Source: Leptospira gomenensis
Lineage (GTDB): Bacteria; Spirochaetota; Leptospiria; Leptospirales; Leptospiraceae
DNA length: 64,000 nucleotides
Assembly: GCF_004770155.1 (NCBI RefSeq)
Contig: NZ_RQFA01000080.1
Span: 248,001 to 312,000 of the forward strand
Reading direction: 5' to 3'
In this document: positions 55,686-64,000 of the stretch, one piece after another
How positions within the stretch are numbered: position 1 is the first letter of the stretch
Layout of the letters: every line of letters starts with the position of its first letter
The notes under the pieces: generated by a model
Databases searched by the model: none
What the model was told of the DNA's origin: nothing
Seen by the model: the letters and a program-made list of their open reading frames with translations, nothing else
Position numbers and translations under genes: made by a program

Positions 55686-55714
<29 letters not shown>
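54683..55714 (-). CDS. Radical SAM protein of the spore photoproduct lyase family
   Basis: A 343-residue radical SAM enzyme. The C-x3-C-x2-C cluster site reads CLYNCSYCYLQGMYPS, with the form found in spore photoproduct lyases. The neighbouring ANVVVFVN and the late GVFRMNSEYFK also fit that family. Spore photoproduct lyase repairs a thymine dimer in spores (family knowledge); Leptospira does not sporulate, so the true substrate is open, perhaps a modified nucleotide or base. It overlaps the nucleosidase gene by 29 bases at its start and the SDR gene by four bases at its end. Confidence 0.85.
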
Positions 55715-56573
<859 letters not shown>

Positions 56574-56632
56574 CTGAAACGTAGAATTTGGGACAAGAGA
56601 GAAATCGTTGAAAATCCGGAAAAGGAGCGATT

Positions 56633-56947
56633 ATGGATCTGATCGAAAAAGTTAAAAAGGAATTCTGGCCTAAATTAAAATCCGTCGTTTCCAAGATTCC
56701 GTTTACGGAAGATTTGGTCGCGTTGTATTACGCCATGATGGATTCCGAAACTCCGTTGCGTACGAAGTTGATCATCGCCGGGGCGCTCGCGTATTTTATT
56801 TCCCCTTTGGATGCGGTTCCCGATTTTATTCCGGGAGGAGGATTTCTGGATGACGCGGGCGTGATCGCGGCAGTACTGGCTAGTGTTCAATCCGCGATTC
56901 GTCCCGAACATCGGGATAAAGCGAGAAAGGCCTTGGAGAAGGAATGA
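56633..56947 (+). CDS. YkvA-family (DUF1232) membrane protein
   Basis: A 104-residue protein. The DUF1232 core ALAYFISPLDAVPDFIPG, then GFLDDAGVIAAVLASV, is clear and forms a membrane-associated helical hairpin. The stop overlaps the next start as ATGA, so the two genes are co-translated. The function of the family is not settled. Confidence 0.85.
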   Translation: MDLIEKVKKEFWPKLKSVVSKIPFTEDLVALYYAMMDSETPLRTKLIIAGALAYFISPLDAVPDFIPGGGFLDDAGVIAAVLASVQSAIRPEHRDKARKALEKE

Positions 56948-57765
56948 GCTTAGACAACGAAGTCAAAATCCGATACGACCATTTCCTGAACTTCGTTCCG
57001 AAGGTGATGGAATTTTTGGCGACGACTCAAGAAGAAAACGATCTCGACGTTTCGTTCAAGGGAGAAATCGAAAGCGACCTTGTCACTAAAGCGGATAAAG
57101 GTTCCGAGGAAAGGATCATCTCCGAAATCGAAAGGATGTTTCCTTCGGATTCGATTTTAGGGGAAGAAGGTACGAACAAAACTGGAAGCTCCGTCTTTAA
57201 GTGGATCGTGGATCCGTTAGACGGAACCGTCAATTACTCTCATAGACTTCCTTTGTATTGTCTTTGTATCGGACTTGAAAATCAGGAAACGAAAGAAGTT
57301 CTAATGGGAATCGTTCCCTTCCCCGGTACGGGCGATGTGTATCACGCAATCAAGGACCAAGGCGCATTCCGCAATAAAAAAAGGATTTACGTTTCCAAAA
57401 CGAAAGAGTTGAAACAATCCCTCTTGTGCACGGGGTTTCCTTATGATCGGGAAAAAAAAATCGATCGGTTGATGTTCTATTACCGTAATTTTTTGCTTAA
57501 ATCTAGAGGAGTTCGAAGAACCGGCGCCGCTGGGGTGGATCTTTGTTGGACTGCGGAAGGTAAATTCGACGCCTTTTGGGAAGAAGGATTGAAACCCTGG
57601 GATATGGCGGCCCCGTCGGTGATTCTTGCCGAGGCAGGAGGAAGATTGTCCACATACGACGGAAACGTATTCACTCCTTATATTCCTAATTTGATCGCCA
57701 GCAACGGGATGCTACACGATAAGATGTTGGAGGGAATGCGTCAATATCTACATGAGCTGATATGA
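56944..57765 (+). CDS. Inositol monophosphatase-family phosphatase
   Basis: A 273-residue metal-dependent sugar or nucleotide phosphatase of the IMPase/FBPase-like superfamily. The boxes are LGEEGTNKT, WIVDPLDGTVNYSHRLP (metal and catalytic site) and KPWDMAAPSVILAEAGG. The substrate may be an inositol phosphate, a 3'-phosphoadenosine nucleotide or fructose bisphosphate; sequence alone does not decide. It overlaps the YkvA gene by four bases. Confidence 0.9.
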   Translation: MSLDNEVKIRYDHFLNFVPKVMEFLATTQEENDLDVSFKGEIESDLVTKADKGSEERIISEIERMFPSDSILGEEGTNKTGSSVFKWIVDPLDGTVNYSHRLPLYCLCIGLENQETKEVLMGIVPFPGTGDVYHAIKDQGAFRNKKRIYVSKTKELKQSLLCTGFPYDREKKIDRLMFYYRNFLLKSRGVRRTGAAGVDLCWTAEGKFDAFWEEGLKPWDMAAPSVILAEAGGRLSTYDGNVFTPYIPNLIASNGMLHDKMLEGMRQYLHELI

Positions 57766-57889
57766 CTTTAAAAAAAAAGAATATCTTATTTTTTGAATAC
57801 ATTGGAAACGTTTCGTAGCTCGACGGAATGGATCGAGCAGGCGATTTTCGATTTATAGGTCGGAACCGATCTACGCGGTTCGCTGACAA

Positions 57890-59206
57890 TCACGATCCGA
57901 CGTATTTTTTTTGAATCGTTTTTTCGATCAATCGGAGCAGTTTTTCGCGAACGGTCCTGGGGTTGAAGTTCAGCCGTACGTATTCTTTACCGTTCTTTCC
58001 CATCGCGACCGCGTCTTCCGGGTGATCCAGGATATAACCCAGAGTCGCGAAAAAACTTTTCCGATCCGAATAAAACAATCCTCCGTTACTGCGGAGGCAA
58101 TGACCTTTGAGAACGTCCGATTTTCCGTTTACCAAAACCGGCTTTTCCATAAGCCAGGCTTCCATCAAAACGATGGAAAAACTTTCCATCGGGGACGAAT
58201 TGACCAAACAGGAGCATTCGTAAAGTAGATCCAGTTTGGTCGTTTCCTCCACGAAACCCAGAAATTCTATATCATCGTTTTCTAATATTTTTGCGGGAAT
58301 TTTGGACGCCGTTTTGCCGACGATTTTGAGTTTAAAGGAGGATCCAGATTTTTTTTTCCATTCGAGGAACCATTCGGCCATTTCCAAAAATCCTTTTCCT
58401 TGGTCCACGCGGCCGATATAAAGCAGGAACGGATTTTCTTTCGAAATCGGATCGTGGCCGGACTTTCGTTTTTTTCTGTTTTCATATTCCCGATCCGTTT
58501 TTTCCAGATCGAGATTCATTCCGACGATCGAATACGAACTCGGTTTATATCCCAGGATATTTTCGAAAACGGATAATTCTTCCGGAGTATTGAACGAATA
58601 CGAGCTTTGGTCCGTTAGAACTTCCTTATAAATCGGAAGATAGGCCGGAGCTTCGTCGTGAAAGGTCGGGGTGACGATTGATTTTTCGATCACGGAGCCG
58701 ATTCCGAAAACGAGCGGATAATAAAGGTAACTTACGAAGAGGAAAATCTCGTATTCGCTTTTGTGCGCTTCGATGAATTGTACGAGTTCGGGAACGTACG
58801 GTCCTTGTTCCTCCAGCCAAAGATTCACGTTTTCGCGATTTTGAAGGGAAGGTTCTCGGAGAATTTTTTCGGACATACGATTGAAACGATCGATGTTCCT
58901 CTGTTTTTCGACCGTGAACTGAAACAGTTTGTATTTCCCGCCGGAAGAGGATCGTCTTTCTTCAAAACGAATCGGCTTGGAGCGTCCGCTCCATTCCTGA
59001 TAAAGATCGTTTTCGCTTACCGAGATGGAATTTTTCCAAGTAACGTAATCCAGACTTCGAGTGGTGAGTACGGTCACTTCGAAATCTTCGGAGAGGAGTT
59101 CCACGAATTGGTAGATAAGTTTTTCCGAACCTCCGGAAACCTTATCCGAAAAAATCGGAGAAACTACAGCGATCTTTTTAAGCGAGGCTTTCAAGCGCGC
59201 TCCCAA
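57890..59206 (-). CDS. Glycosyltransferase family 4 protein
   Basis: A 438-residue GT-B-fold glycosyltransferase. The first half holds a start with KIAVVSPIFSDKVSGGSEKLI (donor-side loop). The second half holds FLLYIGRVDQGKGF and the nucleotide-sugar box SSPMESFSIVLMEAWLMEKPVL, with the E-x7-E pair. The donor and acceptor are unknown. The last gene of the cluster, it overlaps the previous glycosyltransferase gene by 29 bases. It probably adds a sugar to a surface glycan such as LPS O-antigen (inference from context). Confidence 0.88.
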   Translation of the reverse strand: MGARLKASLKKIAVVSPIFSDKVSGGSEKLIYQFVELLSEDFEVTVLTTRSLDYVTWKNSISVSENDLYQEWSGRSKPIRFEERRSSSGGKYKLFQFTVEKQRNIDRFNRMSEKILREPSLQNRENVNLWLEEQGPYVPELVQFIEAHKSEYEIFLFVSYLYYPLVFGIGSVIEKSIVTPTFHDEAPAYLPIYKEVLTDQSSYSFNTPEELSVFENILGYKPSSYSIVGMNLDLEKTDREYENRKKRKSGHDPISKENPFLLYIGRVDQGKGFLEMAEWFLEWKKKSGSSFKLKIVGKTASKIPAKILENDDIEFLGFVEETTKLDLLYECSCLVNSSPMESFSIVLMEAWLMEKPVLVNGKSDVLKGHCLRSNGGLFYSDRKSFFATLGYILDHPEDAVAMGKNGKEYVRLNFNPRTVREKLLRLIEKTIQKKYVGS

Positions 59207-60230
59207 GAATCGTTTTCGATTCAGTCCGTTTGAATTCCTCCAGACGTTTTTCCTGACCTTCCAAAATCCTAGCTCGAAAGATTTCGTCTTGCGAGAAACG
59301 ATTTAGTAAAACTGCAAGTTCCGGAAAATTCTTTCGTGAAAACAAAACGCCGGCGCCGTTTAAGGTTTCCGGAACGGCCCCGCCTTTGTACGCAAGGATC
59401 GGGATTTTGTGAACCATCGCCTCGATTAAGGGTACACAAAAACCTTCGTGTTCGCTCATCGAAACGAAAACGTCCGCTTCGGAATAGAGATGATTGAGTT
59501 CCTGATCGGAAAGAAAGTCGGTGATCAGGACGTTGTTTCTGAGGTCGTAAAAATCCAACATCCGTTCCAACTCCTCTCGATAAAGATAAAGTTCTTTGGA
59601 ACTGAAACCCGCGAGGTAAAATTGAAATCGATCCGAATATAATGATTTATACGCGTGTGCGAGTCGTATCAAATCGTCCTGTCTTTTGTTCGGAGTGATT
59701 CGGCCCACAAACAGGAATTTTTTTATTTCCGATTTCGGTTTTTCCTCCCGTTTAAAAGAAGCGGACGACAATTGATATGTGATCGGAAGAATTTTAACGT
59801 TTTGAAATCCGAGTTCCTCCAATTCCTTCCGATTGAATTCCGAGACGGCGAACACTATGTCGAAGCGATCCTTCATCAAGGAAAGTTCCTCCCTTCCTTT
59901 TTTCAGTAGGTAACTCATCTTTAGATCGTAGGATTCCAGAAAGTGATGCGGGGTTACGTTGTGATAGATCAAAATTCTCGGCGATCGGAACGTTCTTAGG
60001 AATTCGAAAATTCCCGAGTGAATGGAATGATGATATATCAGAACGTCTTTGGAGGAGCGTAGGTATGTTTTGTATTTTTTCACGAAGGGAAGTTTTGCAG
60101 CACCGATGTTTTCGGAATAAATGTCTCCTTTATATTCCAAATCCTTTAAGTAGTTTCGGAGCTCCAGCATCTGGTTGCTGATGGCGTCTCCCGGATTAAA
60201 ACCCGCCGAAAATTGTTGCGCCGATCTCAT
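59178..60230 (-). CDS. Glycosyltransferase family 4 protein
   Basis: A 350-residue GT-B glycosyltransferase. The C-terminal half has FLFVGRITPNKRQDDLIRL and SMSEHEGFCVPLIEAMVHKIPIL, the typical donor-binding motif with E-x7-E. The N-terminal half has VLIYHHSIHSGIFEFL and RILIYHNVTPHHFL. It is close in type to the next upstream gene and overlaps it by four bases, suggesting origin by duplication. Confidence 0.88.
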   Translation of the reverse strand: MRSAQQFSAGFNPGDAISNQMLELRNYLKDLEYKGDIYSENIGAAKLPFVKKYKTYLRSSKDVLIYHHSIHSGIFEFLRTFRSPRILIYHNVTPHHFLESYDLKMSYLLKKGREELSLMKDRFDIVFAVSEFNRKELEELGFQNVKILPITYQLSSASFKREEKPKSEIKKFLFVGRITPNKRQDDLIRLAHAYKSLYSDRFQFYLAGFSSKELYLYREELERMLDFYDLRNNVLITDFLSDQELNHLYSEADVFVSMSEHEGFCVPLIEAMVHKIPILAYKGGAVPETLNGAGVLFSRKNFPELAVLLNRFSQDEIFRARILEGQEKRLEEFKRTESKTILGSALESLA

Positions 60231-61285
60231 GCCAGTATTTTCTCCCGGAATACCGTTTCGAAAGGAAAAAAATTATATCCTTCCACCACCTCTCGTTCCG
60301 TTTCGATCACGTTTTGCCGAAAGGATTTTTTTTCCAAAAGGGAATCGATCAAAGCGGCGAGCGCGGTCATTGCCGGAGCGGATTTGTCCTTAAATAAAAT
60401 TCCCCCGTTTTTCATCGTTCCGGGAGTCGCCCCCGCGTAATACGAAAGGACGGGAATTCCCGCGCCGAAAGCCTCTAATACGGGAATGTTGAATCCTTCG
60501 TGTTCGCTCATACAAACGTAAAGATCCATAGAGTTCAAAAAATTCTCCATTTCAGAGTCGTTCGGGTCGAGTCTGATTTGGACTTTTCCGGTCAGTCTTT
60601 TTTGAAGAATCGACTTCTTTAGAAAAGAATAATATTCTTGAAAAACGGAAGGTATGTTTCCGCAGATCATTAATTGGACGTTTTGTCTGAATCGGGAAAC
60701 GTGCGAGGTCAGTTCGAGAAGATCCTCCATCCTCTTGTTGGGGGAAATCCTTCCGATAAAACCGATCGTAAATTCGCGTTTGTCCCTAGGAATTGCGGCG
60801 CGGATTTTGTATTTTCGAACGATCGGAAGAACGATACGATTTTTAACACCTAACGAATCCAAAAACTCGTCGTTGAACTCGGAAGAAGGAAGAAAAAGGT
60901 CCGCCTCGTTTTTAAGCGAATACAACTCCAAGAGGGAACGTTTTTCTTCGAGTTGAAGCGTGTTGTAAATTTCCGAACTTACGAAATTCTTAAAGTAGAT
61001 TGCCGGGGTAAAACTTTGATATCTGATGATCTTTTTTCCCGGTAGATCGCGAAACCATTCCAAAGGATAACCGCATCCGCCGTAGTTCAGGATGTGAACG
61101 TCGTTTTTGAAGAATTCGATCGGAACTGGATGCGTAAAAACCCGAACGTTGTCCTTGGAAAAATTTTTGAGACATACGATCGAATTGGGAATCCCTAAAT
61201 TCTTCAAAACGGAAGCGATTCCCTTGATGTCGTTTCCGATTCCGTCTCCGTCGCGGAATTCTGTGACGTGTTGATAGACGTTCAT
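60227..61285 (-). CDS. Glycosyltransferase family 4 protein
   Basis: A 352-residue GT-B glycosyltransferase. It begins MNVYQHVTEFRDGDGIGNDI, a donor-side loop, and has IGFIGRISPNKRMEDLLEL and CMSEHEGFNIPVLEAFGAGIPVL with the E-x7-E pair. It overlaps the methyltransferase-like gene by four bases at its start and the next glycosyltransferase by four at its end. It is similar in layout to the 350-residue neighbour. Confidence 0.9.
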   Translation of the reverse strand: MNVYQHVTEFRDGDGIGNDIKGIASVLKNLGIPNSIVCLKNFSKDNVRVFTHPVPIEFFKNDVHILNYGGCGYPLEWFRDLPGKKIIRYQSFTPAIYFKNFVSSEIYNTLQLEEKRSLLELYSLKNEADLFLPSSEFNDEFLDSLGVKNRIVLPIVRKYKIRAAIPRDKREFTIGFIGRISPNKRMEDLLELTSHVSRFRQNVQLMICGNIPSVFQEYYSFLKKSILQKRLTGKVQIRLDPNDSEMENFLNSMDLYVCMSEHEGFNIPVLEAFGAGIPVLSYYAGATPGTMKNGGILFKDKSAPAMTALAALIDSLLEKKSFRQNVIETEREVVEGYNFFPFETVFREKILA

Positions 61286-62286
61286 TTTCTAAAGGAAAGA
61301 ATCGTAAAACCGTCTTCCGATTTTTTTTCTATGATGTTTCTAAAGCCGAGTTGTTTGAGATAATCGCGGATCAGAGGTTCCTGGATTTTGGTGAGTCGGA
61401 GCGGTAAAAAAGGCGAGGGATAATTCGAATTTTCGTTGGAATAGCGGAATCGGATTTCCGTTCCCGATGAAACGTTCCGGCTCAGCGATCGAAGAGCTTT
61501 TTCGATGAGCCAGTGAGGATGGACGGAAAGATTTTCAGATATTATAATTTTAGAATATTCTGAACAATCTTTCGGAATTGAGCCGGGTTCCTCCAGACGG
61601 ATTTCCGTCGTAACAGAGGTTCGGATAAAATCAGCGCAGGATCGATTCCAACTGACCGCATCGAACCGCGATCCTTGTTTCAAAAGTTGTTTGAGGATTT
61701 TTCCCCAACCGGGCGAAAGGACCAGGATTTTTTCCGAAGGATTTACGGATTCCAGCAGAAAGGTTTCGCTTTCTTCCGGATTGTTTTCAGAGTATAAATT
61801 CTCATTGGCCCAAAGAAATTCCGGGCGAACTTCCCTGCCGATGGCTTGGTTCCATTCCAAAAATTCGGAATAAAACGCCTCCATCTTTCTTTTTAAATTC
61901 TGGTTTTCGGAACGGATGAGGATCAACTCGTGAAGAACGCTGTAAAACGCGCGCGTGCGGTTCTCGGAAAGTTTTTTATCCAGGAAAGAATAAAATTCCG
62001 CAAACCGGATCAAAAGCCATTTTAGAGGACCGCGTACGAACCAAAGTTTCGGATTGGTGAATTTCGGAGCGGCGATTCCCTTTTCAAAAAGATGCGCGAT
62101 TTCGGAAGGATCGAAATCCCGATATCCTTCCGGACCGGGAGGGGAAAATTTCCAATGAGTCAGTTTATCGATTTCTTCTTTTGTGGAAGGATTTTTTTTC
62201 AGCTTGGATTCTATTTCTTCCATGATCTCCCGGACGTTGATCCGAGAATCCCTGATTTCGAATAGTTCCTGAAATTTATCTTCCAT
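61282..62286 (-). CDS. Methyltransferase-like protein of a glycan cluster
   Basis: A 334-residue protein. The N-terminal part, with HWKFSPPGPEGYRDF and GPLKWLLIRFAEFYSF, resembles the leader found on many methyltransferases and glycosyltransferases of polysaccharide clusters. The middle has ILVLSPGWGKILKQLLKQG, which fits a class I SAM-methyltransferase first strand but lacks the usual E/D-x-G-x-G-x-G. The rest (SEYSKIIISENLSVHPHWLIEKALRS) matches the end of the fold. It may be a degenerate methyltransferase or one with a changed SAM loop. It is the first gene of the reverse-strand glycan cluster. Confidence 0.6.
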   Translation of the reverse strand: MEDKFQELFEIRDSRINVREIMEEIESKLKKNPSTKEEIDKLTHWKFSPPGPEGYRDFDPSEIAHLFEKGIAAPKFTNPKLWFVRGPLKWLLIRFAEFYSFLDKKLSENRTRAFYSVLHELILIRSENQNLKRKMEAFYSEFLEWNQAIGREVRPEFLWANENLYSENNPEESETFLLESVNPSEKILVLSPGWGKILKQLLKQGSRFDAVSWNRSCADFIRTSVTTEIRLEEPGSIPKDCSEYSKIIISENLSVHPHWLIEKALRSLSRNVSSGTEIRFRYSNENSNYPSPFLPLRLTKIQEPLIRDYLKQLGFRNIIEKKSEDGFTILSFRK

Positions 62287-62347
62287 GCGCGAGGAGAGGG
62301 AGAATTTTATTCGATTGTTTTTTATACATTTTCTAAAACAACAGTAA

Positions 62348-63333
<986 letters not shown>

Positions 63334-63559
63334 GTCCCCGCATTATCGTTTGATCGTTCCTCCGACTTCGGTTTAAAAATTCCGTCTTAAATCCTTTTTA
63401 TCCATTTAAAATACTGTAATAAATGAATTTTGAATGTGATTTCGAGTCGTTACTTGTTTATCGAATCGTTTTTTATTTTCCGGAACCCGACGAAAAGTCG
63501 GTCGTATCTTCGAAATTTCGAAACGGAAATCTCCGAACGAAAATGGAAATTTCCGCCGA

Positions 63560-64000
63560 CTAAAGGACGGAACCTTTCCAGGTTTTAATTCCGCTTCCTT
63601 CGATCGGAAACGGGTTTCCTAAATACTTAGGAGTGGTCTTAAAAAGATTCATATCCACCCAAGCGAGCGTACGCGCGAGAAATTCCCGGGATCGGCTGAA
63701 CGGTCCGCTCGTATAAATTCTCCGGTCCGATTCGAAGGCTTGGAATTGAAGTCCTATTTTTTTCGCGAGAAACGCAGCCCTCGGTTGATACACGCGCTGA
63801 CTTACAAAAATCATATCCCGCACTCGGAAAATCTCTTTGGCGCGGACCAATGTGTCTAACGTTCTAAAACCCGCGTGATCCACGAATATGTCTCTTTCGT
63901 TGACCCCGTTTTTCAAAATATACGTCAACATCGGTTTTACTTCGTTGTAGTAGATGGAGCCGTTGTCTCCGGAAAGGAGAATTTTGCGGACCTTGCCTTG
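63560..64000 (-). CDS. SanA/YdcF-family (DUF218) protein, start outside the window
   Basis: The frame is open to the end of the window, so the N-terminus is missing; the last in-window start is an ATG at 63931, but the sequence before it is also family-like. The visible 146 residues begin with KILLSGDNG, a core strand of this family, then DHAGFRTLDTLVRAKEIF and FVSQRVYQPRAAFLAKKIG, matching the SanA type of the DUF218 fold. SanA proteins affect the envelope barrier (family knowledge). Its stop lies about 225 bases from the end of the epimerase gene. Confidence 0.85.
   Translation of the reverse strand, partial: QGKVRKILLSGDNGSIYYNEVKPMLTYILKNGVNERDIFVDHAGFRTLDTLVRAKEIFRVRDMIFVSQRVYQPRAAFLAKKIGLQFQAFESDRRIYTSGPFSRSREFLARTLAWVDMNLFKTTPKYLGNPFPIEGSGIKTWKGSVL

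Noticed and set aside
57766..57889. tRNA gene between the IMPase-family gene and the glycosyltransferase
   Set aside because: No cloverleaf with a GTTCRA T-arm could be drawn; the gap holds only AT-rich sequence.

Overview
The window reads as chromosome of a pathogenic-clade Leptospira (spirochaete). The clearest markers are a gene matching the surface lipoprotein Loa22, a tmRNA whose tag reads ANNELALAA, a lone 5S rRNA gene with no 16S or 23S nearby, and many lipoproteins with spirochaete-style lipoboxes (FFGC, FLNC, SFGC). The base composition looks richer in G+C than L. interrogans, by eye and not computed, which would fit one of the higher-GC pathogenic species. No insertion sequence, prophage, CRISPR array or plasmid-type gene was seen; this is core-like chromosome.

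Region by region. 1-7 kb: end of an unknown gene, then three lipoprotein genes (FecR-domain; PEGA-like/LamG-like; a 1198-residue TPR protein with a C-terminal beta-propeller-like part). 7-14 kb: trmB, an MBL-fold hydrolase, a PilZ protein, a protein with an HELGH motif, and a reverse-strand run of SpoIIE-type phosphatase, tilS (frameshifted at an A10 tract) and engB. 14-24 kb: regulation and signalling (sigma-54 activator with GAF domains, DUF3095, SET protein, ABC exporter, double-ACT protein, two tandem degenerate HD-GYP proteins). 24-28 kb: aroC, nuoG, nuoI and a DUF433 gene. 28-31 kb: a small lipoprotein, an ECF sigma factor, a membrane FecR protein and a protein sharing a short beta motif with it. 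31.8-41 kb: tmRNA, a DsbA/FrnE-type protein, an adenylate cyclase, avtA, a 778-residue unknown membrane protein, an FG-GAP lipoprotein and 5S rRNA.

41-46 kb is the classic rpmH-rnpA-yidD-yidC-jag-mnmE block. rnpA is intact at the protein level but has no ATG, GTG or TTG anywhere it could start. 46-57.8 kb: malic enzyme, an unknown 690-residue protein, fumC, loa22, a pseudouridine synthase, a nitrilase-family amidase, an overlapping nucleosidase/spore-photoproduct-lyase-like/SDR set, a YkvA protein and an inositol-phosphatase-family protein. 57.9-63.3 kb is a small glycan cluster: a methyltransferase-like gene and three glycosyltransferases on the reverse strand, with a divergent nucleotide-sugar reductase. 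The window ends inside a SanA/YdcF-type gene.

The observations most worth checking are the missing rnpA start codon, the tilS poly-A frameshift, the tandem degenerate HD-GYP pair, the sigma/FecR/shared-motif trio with a terminator-like hairpin inside the neighbouring lipoprotein frame, and the nucleosidase/photolyase-like operon.
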